This document shows, one piece after another, positions 17,493 to 25,367 of a DNA stretch of 64,000 nt. Within the stretch, counting starts at the first letter, position 1, and each line of letters begins with the position of its first letter. The DNA comes from DASPNM01 sp035626515. Lineage in GTDB: Bacteria; Bacteroidota; Bacteroidia; Chitinophagales; Chitinophagaceae. The notes beneath the pieces are model-generated. The model had not been told where the DNA came from. It saw nothing but the letters and a program-made list of their open reading frames with translations, and made no database searches. The position numbers and the translations under genes are program-made. The DNA is taken from assembly GCA_035626515.1 (NCBI GenBank), contig DASPNM010000004.1:1-64000 (forward strand). The letters are read 5' to 3'.

Positions 17493-18962
17493 CTACTTAT
17501 CGGTCAGGAATGACGTTGAGTCGCGAAGCAGCGGCTGTGGCGTTCGAAAAAGCTCCGTGAACAATACCCGGAAGTGGTTGACGCCGGAGATATTTGCGTA
17601 GTATCTATCCAGGGAGTGGTGCGATGCGTACACGGCACTTTGTACATCGAAATTACTCGTCGACTTCTTGTCGTCCACGCGAAATCCGTGATCGCTCAGA
17701 AACAAGATCACCACGGGCCGGCCAGCGTTTTTTTGAATGCTCCTCACCAGCTCCTGCACAACCTGGTTCGTGCGAGGTATGTATCGGAGATACGGCTCCA
17801 CGTCGCGGGAGGCGCTCTCCTGGATCAGCTTTCTCAAATCTGTTTGTTCCTGTTCGCCGTCGTAATAGTAGGGCGGATGCGGCATTTTGATGTGGGTGTA
17901 AACAAAACGCGGCTGTTGGTCAACCCGGCGGCTTTCTGCCAGTGTAGCCTCCAGGTTCCTTCGATTGCTGCGTCCGGTGATGTAGATAAACTTCGAAGCC
18001 AGCCCCGGGATGCGGAATTTTCCAACAACCAGATGATAAAAAAGATCGCGACGCACGCGGCTCAGGAAGGTCTGGCTTGTAATCAGCTTCGTACGGAGGG
18101 GCAAAAAATCTTCTGCGACCCGGCTGGGGTTATTCTTCAAATCGAAAATGGAGTAATTCAGGATCCGGTAGCCTACAGTCTCCAGCATTTCGCAAACCCG
18201 GTTTTTGCGGATCAGCTCGTAGCACCGCGTGTAGTCGTAGATGGTAACCGAATCCGGGTTCGCCAGGGGAACATAATCCATATTCAGCAGAGCCGCCACA
18301 GAAAACTGGGTCATGTTATAATTGCTCCGCGCATCAGACTGGATGCGAAATCCCGACTGGACCAGGAAGCTGTCCAGCCCGCTGTTGTCAAAATTCCAGT
18401 TTTCGCGGAGCGATTTACTGCTGCTGTATTCGTCGAACAGGAGCAGGTAGATATCCGGTTTTGTGCAGGTATCGCAATGAATCAAGGGCACGCTGCCGGC
18501 AGGCTGCTCCCTGCGGGCAGAAGATTGCAGGAGGCGGGCTGCATCGCTCAGCAGAAAGATCAGCATCAGGAGGTTCAGGTAGAGGCTGACACGCGACAGG
18601 GTGTGCTTTGTTCTCTTCAGCCAGATGAAAAGCAAAACGAAGATCATCAGAAACAAAGGCAGCAGAACGCTGTAGCGGGTAAAAAAGCTGTTGTCAAAAT
18701 ATTTTTTGAGCAGGTCGTGGAATGCACCGAAAAAGAAATGGAAGGCCATCGCCGAAAACGAAAAAATTGCAGCCTTCCTTGCGTTCCGATAGAACAACCA
18801 GGCTAATCCCCAGAGCGCCGCGGTAACCCCGGCGTATAACAAAAGTAAATACGACGCGTCTGCAACAGAAACCGCCGGAAAATATTCAACGAACCCGTGG
18901 AAGACAAAGAATGCGGGCAGCAGAAACAGAAAAATTGAAGGCGACTGGATGAATTTCTTCAT
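17493..18962 (-). CDS. Membrane sulfatase-fold hydrolase/transferase
   Basis: A 489-residue inner-membrane protein with about five N-terminal membrane spans (to residue 150) and a periplasmic alkaline-phosphatase/sulfatase-type domain. Visible family segments are KPDIYLLLFDEYSSSKSL (metal Asp), the MPHPPYYYDGE stretch, and LFLSDHGFRVDD (metal DH pair). The nucleophile is probably the Ser/Thr in the YSSSKSLREN or NYNMTQ region; I see no classical C/S-x-P-x-R sulfatase box, so a phosphoethanolamine or phosphoglycerol transferase-like role is as likely as a sulfatase. Its ATG overlaps the methyltransferase stop by 4 bases (ATGA). Confidence 0.8.
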   Translation of the reverse strand: MKKFIQSPSIFLFLLPAFFVFHGFVEYFPAVSVADASYLLLLYAGVTAALWGLAWLFYRNARKAAIFSFSAMAFHFFFGAFHDLLKKYFDNSFFTRYSVLLPLFLMIFVLLFIWLKRTKHTLSRVSLYLNLLMLIFLLSDAARLLQSSARREQPAGSVPLIHCDTCTKPDIYLLLFDEYSSSKSLRENWNFDNSGLDSFLVQSGFRIQSDARSNYNMTQFSVAALLNMDYVPLANPDSVTIYDYTRCYELIRKNRVCEMLETVGYRILNYSIFDLKNNPSRVAEDFLPLRTKLITSQTFLSRVRRDLFYHLVVGKFRIPGLASKFIYITGRSNRRNLEATLAESRRVDQQPRFVYTHIKMPHPPYYYDGEQEQTDLRKLIQESASRDVEPYLRYIPRTNQVVQELVRSIQKNAGRPVVILFLSDHGFRVDDKKSTSNFDVQSAVYASHHSLDRYYANISGVNHFRVLFTELFRTPQPLLRDSTSFLTDK

Positions 18963-20359
18963 GGAGATTTCATTGCTTGCCGTTTCATCAGGTACAAAAT
19001 CCGGCCGCTGCTTCCGGGCGATTCGGTTGCAAGCACTTCGAATTTTTCGCGAAAAGCGGCTTCGAAGAGTGTTTTATCATACGGGTGCGACACGCCTTTT
19101 TTCTGCTGCAGCATATGCCTGAGCTTTTCGTCATCGCCCGGAATGAATTCAATGACCAGGAATTTTCCCAGCCCTGCGAAAAGTTCGGCGAGGAGCGGAA
19201 GGGGAATGTTCCTGCCAATGACGAGGTGATGGATCAGTCCAAGTGCGAGCACCAGGTCGCAGCGCCCGCGCTGCAGGAACGCCTGGCGTTCCCGGTTGAG
19301 GATACCCAGGGCGGGAGAAGGGTTCGCCACGTCGAGTACCAGGGGCTGAATGTTTGGATCCTGTTGTCCCCGAACCTTTCGGTAGAGCCTGTTGATGCAA
19401 TATGGATCCTGGTCGGCCGCCACCGTATGCCTGCTCCGTCGCGCAAGGAGCATGCAAAATGCTCCTTCATTTGCCCCGATGTCGAGAGCCAATTCAGGTT
19501 GGGGGAGCTGCGCAATCCATTCGCTCACCAAATCCTTTTTTCGCGCCAGGTAATCTTCGCGCAGCGCGGCTTCCTCGAAATAATGCGACCACTCGGTTTT
19601 TCGATCGGGAAGCCGCAAGCCTCCAACCAGCTGCTCCAAACTGCTGATCAGGTTCAGCATTTTTTTTCTGGAAAAATGAAATTGTTTTTCTGATCCCCTG
19701 TCGGCGCGGCCTGCGATTTTCGCGTTCAGGTGGATGTGCAGGTATGTGTGCAGTGAAAACCGTGTTTTCCACGGCAACAGCGCCCCGGCAATGCGAAGCG
19801 GGATACCGTCCGGATGGGCAAGGAAGAGCTGTTGCAGCGATTCTTTCCTGTGGTGCATCAGCAGCAGCGGCGCAAGAAACGATTCGCAGAACTGACGGTA
19901 AGCGATCCAGGGTTCCGATGGGTTGTACCGGCAGAAAGAAAGCGTATCCACGAACATCAGCCTTCCGCGAAACCATTGCCAGTTGTACGGCGTGGCATCC
20001 TTCAGCGTTATTCCGAAATCCATTGTTTCGCGCATCAGCCGCAGCGTGCCGAGTGCAGTGTCGCGCAACATGTCGAAGCTCCACTCATAAGGATACGAAA
20101 CAAACGGGATCTTCTCCAGGCGGAGCGTGGTGTGCCACCCGGCCTGGCCGGTTAGATTTTCTGCCACGCGCTCATGGGGGAGAAGCAGACCCTCGTGCAC
20201 GAGCTTCTCGTAACAACCTCCAGTGACGAATTGCTCAAAATCTTCGGCGAATAATTTGTTCACCTGTCGGTAAAAAGTTCCGCCGGCCTCGAAAACAAAC
20301 CCGGAAGGATCGCGATAGGAATAGGCGCCGGCGGACGCGGCCTTATGGGCATCAGGCAT
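18959..20359 (-). CDS. Class I SAM-dependent methyltransferase
   Basis: A 466-residue cytosolic protein with an N-terminal family-specific region (residues 1-270) and a Rossmann methyltransferase domain near residues 290-420. LALDIGANEGAFCMLLAR is the SAM-binding glycine loop, VAADQDP the ribose-binding acid, and LVLALGLIHHLVIG the later motif. The N-terminal region (SYRDPSGFVFEAGGTFYRQV) is found in a group of methyltransferases that resemble rhizobial NoeA. I use the ATG at 20359 because it lies 8 bases inside the end of the upstream micropeptide gene, a coupling arrangement. It overlaps the sulfatase-fold gene by 4 bases. The substrate is unknown, though the neighbours suggest an envelope glycan or lipid. 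Confidence 0.85.
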   Translation of the reverse strand: MPDAHKAASAGAYSYRDPSGFVFEAGGTFYRQVNKLFAEDFEQFVTGGCYEKLVHEGLLLPHERVAENLTGQAGWHTTLRLEKIPFVSYPYEWSFDMLRDTALGTLRLMRETMDFGITLKDATPYNWQWFRGRLMFVDTLSFCRYNPSEPWIAYRQFCESFLAPLLLMHHRKESLQQLFLAHPDGIPLRIAGALLPWKTRFSLHTYLHIHLNAKIAGRADRGSEKQFHFSRKKMLNLISSLEQLVGGLRLPDRKTEWSHYFEEAALREDYLARKKDLVSEWIAQLPQPELALDIGANEGAFCMLLARRSRHTVAADQDPYCINRLYRKVRGQQDPNIQPLVLDVANPSPALGILNRERQAFLQRGRCDLVLALGLIHHLVIGRNIPLPLLAELFAGLGKFLVIEFIPGDDEKLRHMLQQKKGVSHPYDKTLFEAAFREKFEVLATESPGSSGRILYLMKRQAMKSP

Positions 20360-20516
20360 TGGGCTTGTCCTTGGGTTTTCTCCAGCGGCCGAAAAAGGCC
20401 CTGATCGAATCGCGGATGTTGCGGAAAAAAAATGCGACACCCAGCACCGCCGCGGCGATCACCTGCACGAGGTAGCTTCCGCTTCCGGGGTCGATATACA
20501 ACAAGTCCTGTATCAC
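20352..20516 (-). CDS. Small YIDPGSGS membrane protein (54 residues)
   Basis: A short gene that automated finders could miss. The GTG at 20516-20514 shares bases with the TGA of the M42 peptidase (a GTGA overlap) and the frame ends at the TGA at 20354-20352, inside the start of the methyltransferase gene. The peptide reads LLYIDPGSGSYLVQVIAAAV and continues as one hydrophobic helix (residues about 15-32) followed by a basic tail rich in Arg and Lys. The (Y)xDPGxGS motif ahead of a single transmembrane helix recurs in small proteins encoded beside methyltransferase and sulfatase genes. An internal TTG at 20501 could be the true start. The function is unknown. Confidence 0.72.
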   Translation of the reverse strand: MIQDLLYIDPGSGSYLVQVIAAAVLGVAFFFRNIRDSIRAFFGRWRKPKDKPNA

Positions 20517-21658
20517 AGGTATCTCAAATCGGTTTTTGGGGTCAGGCGAAGCAAGGTTTCATACATCAGCCGGATCGTGTTTTCGATATCGTCGCGGTGC
20601 AGCATTTCCACCGTAGTGTGCATGTAGCGCAGCGGGATCGAGATAAGCACCGAAGGACAACCATCGTTGGAATAGGCAAAGGAGTCGGTATCGGTACCGG
20701 TGGTCCGGCTGAGGGCTCTCCATTGGATAGGAATGTTCTTGTCGGCGGCTACCTTTTCCACGAATGCCAGCAGCTTGTTGTGTACTGCCGGCGCATAGGA
20801 GAGCGAAGGGCCTTTTCCGAGCTGCACTTCACCCTCGATCAGCTTGTTGATCATCGGGGTGGTGGTATCGTGTGTCACGTCCGTGATGATCGCTACGTCC
20901 GGTTTGATGCGGCGTGCGATCATTTCAGCCCCGCGAAGGCCGATTTCCTCCTGCACGGCGTTCACTATGTAAAGGCTGTAGGACAAGGTCCTCCGGTTTT
21001 CCTGGAGCGCCCGTGCCACCTGCGCGATCATGAAACCTCCGATCCGGTTGTCGAATGCCCGGCCCACATAATGATCGTTGGCCAGTTCGTCGAACCCGTC
21101 TTCGTAAGTCACCACGGCGCCGATGTGAACGCCGAGGGCTTCCACCTCCTTCCGGTTCCGTGCGCCGCAGTCGAGAAACAGGTTCTCAGGCTTTGGCTGC
21201 GGATCTTTTTGTTCCGCTCCCAGCCGGGTATGGATCGCCGGCCACCCAAACACCGCTTTTACCGGTCCCTTTTTTCCGTGAATGATCACTCGTTGTGCGG
21301 GTGCAATTTGGGGATCCACGCCGCCGTTCCTTTTGAGATAGAGCAGGCCTTCCGGCGTTACATAATTCACAAACCAGCTGATCTCATCCGCATGAGCCTC
21401 GATCACTACGCGAAACGGAGCGCCGGGATTGATTACTGCCACGGCCGTCCCGTAGGGGTCCACGAAGCGCTCATCGGTATAAGGCTCGAGGTATTTGAGC
21501 CAAAGCTTTTGGCCTGCCATTTCAAATCCAACCGGCGAGGCGTTGTTTACATATTCCTTAAAAAATTCGAAAGCATCGTCGGAGATGAACCGCTTCCTGG
21601 ATGCGCGGCCTGTACGGGATTTTTTCGGTGCTACGCGATTTCGGACTGTGACTGCCAT
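20513..21658 (-). CDS. M42 family metallopeptidase (glutamyl aminopeptidase/cellulase-M type)
   Basis: Cytosolic dinuclear-metal aminopeptidase of 381 residues, expected to assemble into a large tetrahedral complex. Metal ligands and catalytic residues are recognisable: VVIEAHADEISWFV (His and Asp), FDNRIGGFM (bridging Asp), NAVQEEIGLRGAE (catalytic Glu pair), IITDVTHDTT and, near the C-terminus, SIPLRYMHTTVEM (His ligand). I start at the ATG at 21658, as the longer frame would overlap the divergent region of the next gene without family sequence. Its stop is shared with the GTG of the micropeptide gene, placing a peptidase at the head of a four-gene overlapping run. Confidence 0.93.
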   Translation of the reverse strand: MAVTVRNRVAPKKSRTGRASRKRFISDDAFEFFKEYVNNASPVGFEMAGQKLWLKYLEPYTDERFVDPYGTAVAVINPGAPFRVVIEAHADEISWFVNYVTPEGLLYLKRNGGVDPQIAPAQRVIIHGKKGPVKAVFGWPAIHTRLGAEQKDPQPKPENLFLDCGARNRKEVEALGVHIGAVVTYEDGFDELANDHYVGRAFDNRIGGFMIAQVARALQENRRTLSYSLYIVNAVQEEIGLRGAEMIARRIKPDVAIITDVTHDTTTPMINKLIEGEVQLGKGPSLSYAPAVHNKLLAFVEKVAADKNIPIQWRALSRTTGTDTDSFAYSNDGCPSVLISIPLRYMHTTVEMLHRDDIENTIRLMYETLLRLTPKTDLRYL

Positions 21659-21713
21659 TGCAAAACTGTTGAAGCCCAAAAATAATGAATGCTGGGCGCG
21701 TGGCCTGCCCGTA

Positions 21714-22169
21714 TTATTGCTCCTTAAGGGTGATCCGCCCGGATTCGGCGTAGTTGCTTCGGTTGCCGGCCTTATCAATGACGATAATACCAAGGGTAGC
21801 AACCGTATCGCGGTTGGCAGGAACGGGTGTCAGCGTGGGCGGGCGTCCGGATCCCCCCTGGTTATAGGAATACTGCAGGACGATTTCTCCGTCTTTGACG
21901 CTAGCCGGAAGGTTATGGCCGTTAAGCGTTTCTCGCATGGTGTCGTAGACCCGTGTCACATTAGTGCCGCTGTACCATTTATAAATGACAAGGAGCGAGT
22001 CGAGATCGCCTTCCTTGTCGGTAAACTTGCTGACGAAGCGGATGATGTCGCCCTGAAAAACGGTTTCAGGCGAAATGGATTTTCCCTGCACCTGCGGCAC
22101 CGTGGTGAATTTGTCTTTGTTGCACGCAATTACCAGAGTCAGGAGGCCGAACGCGGGAAATAATTTCAT
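21714..22169 (-). CDS. Lipoprotein, unknown
   Basis: A 151-residue lipoprotein: a short signal (MKLFPAFGLLTLVIAC) with the lipid-modified cysteine at residue 16. The remainder looks like one beta-sandwich domain with an acidic segment (KFTDKEGDLDSLL) typical of cadherin-like or calcium-binding loops. No enzymatic motif is visible. A second in-frame ATG at 22178 would add three residues. It is divergent from the LuxE-like gene with about 40 bases between starts, and 55 bases upstream of the M42 peptidase on the same strand, so it may head that transcript. Confidence 0.72.
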   Translation of the reverse strand: MKLFPAFGLLTLVIACNKDKFTTVPQVQGKSISPETVFQGDIIRFVSKFTDKEGDLDSLLVIYKWYSGTNVTRVYDTMRETLNGHNLPASVKDGEIVLQYSYNQGGSGRPPTLTPVPANRDTVATLGIIVIDKAGNRSNYAESGRITLKEQ

Positions 22170-22211
22170 TACTTGCATATCACAGATCAAATTTACTGTT
22201 TTTTTACCCAG

Positions 22212-23198
22212 ATGGCCGGTATTGCAGCATGGAAGCAGGAGCTGTTTCAGGTTACTCCCGAACGATTTGAGGAGCTCGCGTTGCAGGTTTTCCGCCTTCA
22301 GTACGGAGAAAATCCTGTGTACCGGGCTTTCGTGGACGCGCTTCGGGTGGAGCCCGGGTCGGTGAACCAGGTCCTGCAAATTCCGTTTTTGCCGGTCCGC
22401 TTCTTTCGAACGCACCGCGTGCAAACCGCAGTTTCGGAGGCGCGACTGGTCTTCGAAAGCAGCGGCACCACCGCAGCGGATCCCTCGCGGCATTATGTTT
22501 ATGACCCCGGATTGTATGAGGAGAGCTTCACGCGCGGATTTGAAGCGGCCGTAGGCAGGCTGGAAGATTTTTGCATTCTTGGACTTGTTCCTTCACCCCG
22601 GGAACGCCCGCAGTCTTCGCTCGGGTTCATGGTGAACGGGCTGATCCGGCGTTCACAGCATCCGCAAGGCGGATTCTACCTGGACCGAAAGCGACAGCTC
22701 CTTAGCCTGTTGCCCGCGCTGCAGGAAAATGCGCAGCAAATCCTGTTGATCGGGCTCAGCCATGCCCTAATGGACTTTGCAGAATTCGCCCCGCTGCCGC
22801 TTCGCAATACCCTGGTGATTGAAACAGGCGGAATGAAAGGACGGCGGCGGGAGCTGACACGTGAAGAGTTGCACGGCAAATTGTGCGAGGCATTCAATCT
22901 TGAAGCCGTAGGATCGGAATATGGGATGACGGAGCTCCTTTCCCAGGCATGGGCCCTTTCTTCAGGACTGTTCATTGGTCCTCCCTGGATGCGCGTGCTG
23001 GTGAGGGAAGAGAACGACCCGCGGGCAGTCAGCGTGCAGGGCACAGGAGCGATCAACATCATCGACCTGGCCAACATCTACTCCTGTAGTTTCCTGGCTA
23101 CGGATGATTTGGGGCGGGTAAGGGGCGACGGGAAATTCGAAGTTTTGGGGAGAATTGACAACACCGACCTGAGAGGGTGCAGCCTTCTCGTTGCGTAA
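22212..23198 (+). CDS. LuxE/PaaK-like acyl-protein synthetase
   Basis: A 328-residue adenylate-forming enzyme resembling the LuxE acyl-protein synthetase. Such proteins activate a carboxylic acid with ATP and pass it to a cysteine or another acceptor. Family segments are FESSGTTAADPSRHY (the P-loop-like Ser/Thr-Gly segment), GSEYGMTELLSQA (the YGxTE acid-binding motif), ATDDLGRV (the ribose-binding Asp) and the C-terminal FEVLGRIDNTDLRGCSLLV. The start at 22212 matches the usual beginning of homologues; an ATG at 22173 would lie in the promoter of the divergent lipoprotein gene. Related Bacteroidota genes are often unlinked to luminescence, so the acyl substrate is unknown. Confidence 0.82.
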   Translation: MAGIAAWKQELFQVTPERFEELALQVFRLQYGENPVYRAFVDALRVEPGSVNQVLQIPFLPVRFFRTHRVQTAVSEARLVFESSGTTAADPSRHYVYDPGLYEESFTRGFEAAVGRLEDFCILGLVPSPRERPQSSLGFMVNGLIRRSQHPQGGFYLDRKRQLLSLLPALQENAQQILLIGLSHALMDFAEFAPLPLRNTLVIETGGMKGRRRELTREELHGKLCEAFNLEAVGSEYGMTELLSQAWALSSGLFIGPPWMRVLVREENDPRAVSVQGTGAINIIDLANIYSCSFLATDDLGRVRGDGKFEVLGRIDNTDLRGCSLLVA

Positions 23199-23201
23199 CA
23201 G

Positions 23202-23591
23202 CTACTTTTTCGGATATTTTTCTTCCAGCTCCTTCATGAGCTGTTTGTAGTTGTCGGGGTCGAGCTTCTGGATAATGTAGTCGATCTTTTCTTCTTTCCG
23301 GTCGTCGCCTTCCTTTGACTGTGGGGAACCGATATAGAGCAGGAAAGCCAGTCCGGCCACCTGCCAGATAAGCTGCAGGAATTCCGATTGCCAGTTCTCA
23401 AGCGTATCGCGGGCCATTTCAGTTATGTATTCGCTGACCACAATGGGCTCGCCATGCGCCAATTGTTCATTCCGGAATGCTTCCCACCCGAAGATCCAGT
23501 GGAGAACGACGGAAAAAAGGAAAAATAGGAGCGTCACCCATATATACCCGCGCTTCTTCCAGATGCTCTGCTTTTTCTTACTTCGTTTCAT
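23202..23591 (-). CDS. DUF6766-type small membrane protein
   Basis: A 129-residue membrane protein of unknown function. Two membrane helices are visible (YIWVTLLFFLFSVVLHWIFG near residues 17-35 and LIWQVAGLAFLLYIG near 76-90). Between them lies the HGEPIVVSEYITEM...ENWQSEFLQL segment that is characteristic of the family. The C-terminus is a charged cytosolic tail (DDRKEEKIDYIIQKL...). It is convergent with the LuxE-like gene, with three bases between stops, and has no terminator on either side. Confidence 0.8.
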   Translation of the reverse strand: MKRSKKKQSIWKKRGYIWVTLLFFLFSVVLHWIFGWEAFRNEQLAHGEPIVVSEYITEMARDTLENWQSEFLQLIWQVAGLAFLLYIGSPQSKEGDDRKEEKIDYIIQKLDPDNYKQLMKELEEKYPKK

Positions 23592-23719
23592 ACGTCTTTG
23601 GTTTTTCCTCTGAGCTCTGAAAAATTAATGCCACATATTAGAGACTGGATGTAACCGTCGCTATTCATTATGGTTAGGCATAATTTTTTCATGCTTCAAT
23701 CTTCACTAAAACTTTTGTT

Positions 23720-24484
23720 ATGGAAGAAATGAAAAATCTCCGCGACCTGCTCAAGCACGAGCTGGAGGACCTTTATTCGGCAGAGGAACAGATCCTGCAG
23801 GGCTTGCCGGGCATGGTCGAGCAGGCGGAAAACCCCGACCTGAAAAACGCACTGAACGAACATTATAAAGTCACTGAGCGCCAGAAAGAGCGGTTGGACC
23901 AGGTGAAGCGGCTGTTGGGTGAGGAGGCCGCATCGGAAGACAGGGGATTTTTCTCCCGGCTTTTCAGCGGCGAGCAAAGACATCATTGCGAGGCCATGGA
24001 AGCTCTCATTCGCGAAGGCGAGAACCTGATCAGCGGCGAAATGGAGCCGGAGGTTCGCGATGCGGCCATAATTGGCTCGGCGCAGAAGATCGAGCATTAC
24101 GAGATTTCGGGCTATGGCACGGCAAAGGCTTACGCGCTCCTGCTGGGGTTGCGGCGGGTTGCTGACCTGCTCAACGAAACGCTCCAGGAGGAATACGAGG
24201 CTGATCTGCTCCTGTCCGACCTCGCAATTGCCGAAGTGAACATTGAAGCTGCTGAAGAGGAGGGAGTGAAGGGATTGCGAAAATTACCGGGCGGTCGCGC
24301 GGGCAGTGGAGGAAGGAAAAGTTCACCTTCATCCTCTCCGGGCCGCAGCGGGGGAAGAAAAAAAGCCGCCTCGCGTAAAACAGCCGGGGCTTCAACGTCC
24401 AAAACTGCGGGTCGTCGCGCACCCGCACGGGGCCGCAGCACAGGCAAGGGAAAAGGCCGCTCCACCCGTTCCCGTGGAAGATAA
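23720..24484 (+). CDS. DUF892 (YciE-like) ferritin-like protein with histone-like basic tail
   Basis: A 254-residue protein in two parts. Residues 1-170 match the DUF892/YciF-YciE family of ferritin-like four-helix bundles, opening LRDLLKHELEDLYSAEEQIL and containing IEHYEISGYGTAKAYA with the conserved metal-type Glu and His residues. Members are stress-induced and probably bind di-iron. Residues about 195-254 are low-complexity and basic, rich in Gly, Ser, Arg, Lys and Ala, like histone H1 or AlgP tails. The codon pattern stays in frame to a clear stop and the tail is followed by a terminator, so it is not an assembly artefact. The combination suggests a DNA- or RNA-bound stress protein, which is inference. 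Confidence 0.86.
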   Translation: MEEMKNLRDLLKHELEDLYSAEEQILQGLPGMVEQAENPDLKNALNEHYKVTERQKERLDQVKRLLGEEAASEDRGFFSRLFSGEQRHHCEAMEALIREGENLISGEMEPEVRDAAIIGSAQKIEHYEISGYGTAKAYALLLGLRRVADLLNETLQEEYEADLLLSDLAIAEVNIEAAEEEGVKGLRKLPGGRAGSGGRKSSPSSSPGRSGGRKKAASRKTAGASTSKTAGRRAPARGRSTGKGKGRSTRSRGR

Positions 24485-24524
24485 GCAAGCGTCCGAGCGG
24501 ACAACCCCTGTCCGCGATTCAGAT

Positions 24525-24555
24525 AAGGTTTCGAGAGATCGAAACCTTTCTTTTT
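24525..24555 (+). terminator. Rho-independent terminator
   Basis: AAGGTTTCGA and TCGAAACCTT form a perfect 10-base-pair stem with a GAGA loop, followed by TCTTTTT. It lies 40 bases after the DUF892 gene stop. The rest of 24556-24762 shows no gene. Confidence 0.92.
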
Positions 24556-24762
24556 GCCGGGAAGTGGGCAAAATAGTGGTTTTTATGAAGGGCGGTTGAT
24601 CCAACAACTCGCGCTCCCGATGCCCCGTTTTTATGCTCTTCCGCCCTTTCTGCCTTTTGACGGTGAACAATTTTTGCCGGTCAGGCCTTTAGAGCTCGCT
24701 TTTGAAAGGCACTGCCAGTACCTGTCATAGCCGGGAGTGCATTTTCCGCTTCCGCCTTCCAC

Positions 24763-24793
24763 TTTGGAAAACAGACCCCCTGCCTTATATTTG
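24763..24793 (+). promoter_or_regulatory. Bacteroidota-type promoter for the response regulator
   Basis: TTTG (24763-24766) and TATATTTG (24786-24793) are separated by 19 bases, an exact match to the primary sigma consensus of the phylum (TTTG-N17..23-TAnnTTTG). Transcription should start near 24798, giving a 5' leader of about 40 bases. Confidence 0.82.
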
Positions 24794-24839
24794 TTATCTC
24801 TGCCTGACTCTTAGCACAAAGGAATAAACGGAATAAACG

Positions 24840-25310
24840 ATGCAAGGCGAAAAAAGGACTCTGGATATTCTGATTGCCGATGACGATTCCGACGATATTT
24901 TTTTATTTGAAATCGCGCTAAAAGGTCTATCGATTCCGTTTCGATTATCGTCCGTCCACAATGGCCAGCAGCTGATAGATTACCTTGCGACCCATACAGG
25001 CCGCCTTCCTGATGTACTCGTTCTTGACCTGAACATGCCACTCAAAAACGGAAGTGAATGCATTGTGGAGCTCAAAAGAAGGCAAAGAACCAAACGCCTC
25101 CCCATCATTGTTTACTCTACCTCATTGCACGATGACGTTGCCGACGTTCTTTACCACCACGGTGCCCACTATTACCTGCGAAAAACCGACATTGCCGAAC
25201 TGCTGCCTCCACTTAGGTATGCGTTGACCAAACTGTATAACCGGGAGTTGGACCGACCCCCGAGAAACAGGTTTGTTCTCAATCCCAAACAGCTACGTTA
25301 CACCCGGTAG
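24840..25310 (+). CDS. CheY-like response regulator (single receiver domain)
   Basis: A 156-residue receiver domain with no output domain. Acidic residues 14-16 (IADDDSDD), the phospho-acceptor Asp63 in VLVLDLNMP, the Ser/Thr in VYSTSLHDD and the Lys in YLRKTD are all present, so it should be phosphorylated. Such stand-alone Rcp-type regulators in Bacteroidota often work with the kinase next door; here the CheR-PAS-histidine kinase gene starts 57 bases downstream. The C-terminal 25 residues are basic and unstructured. Transcription should start from the promoter at 24763-24793. Confidence 0.93.
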   Translation: MQGEKRTLDILIADDDSDDIFLFEIALKGLSIPFRLSSVHNGQQLIDYLATHTGRLPDVLVLDLNMPLKNGSECIVELKRRQRTKRLPIIVYSTSLHDDVADVLYHHGAHYYLRKTDIAELLPPLRYALTKLYNRELDRPPRNRFVLNPKQLRYTR

Positions 25311-25367
25311 TTGTAACAAGATCGTTGACAGTCGCGAAGTATGCATGTTTAATCATATCATAATGTT

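Noticed and set aside
17574..18806. Plus-strand open frame of 410 residues
   Set aside because: It is the antisense shadow of the sulfatase-fold gene, which has membrane helices and metal motifs in frame.
20432..21685. Plus-strand open frame of 417 residues
   Set aside because: It is opposite the M42 peptidase gene and the micropeptide gene; the minus strand has the metal ligands and stop-start overlaps.
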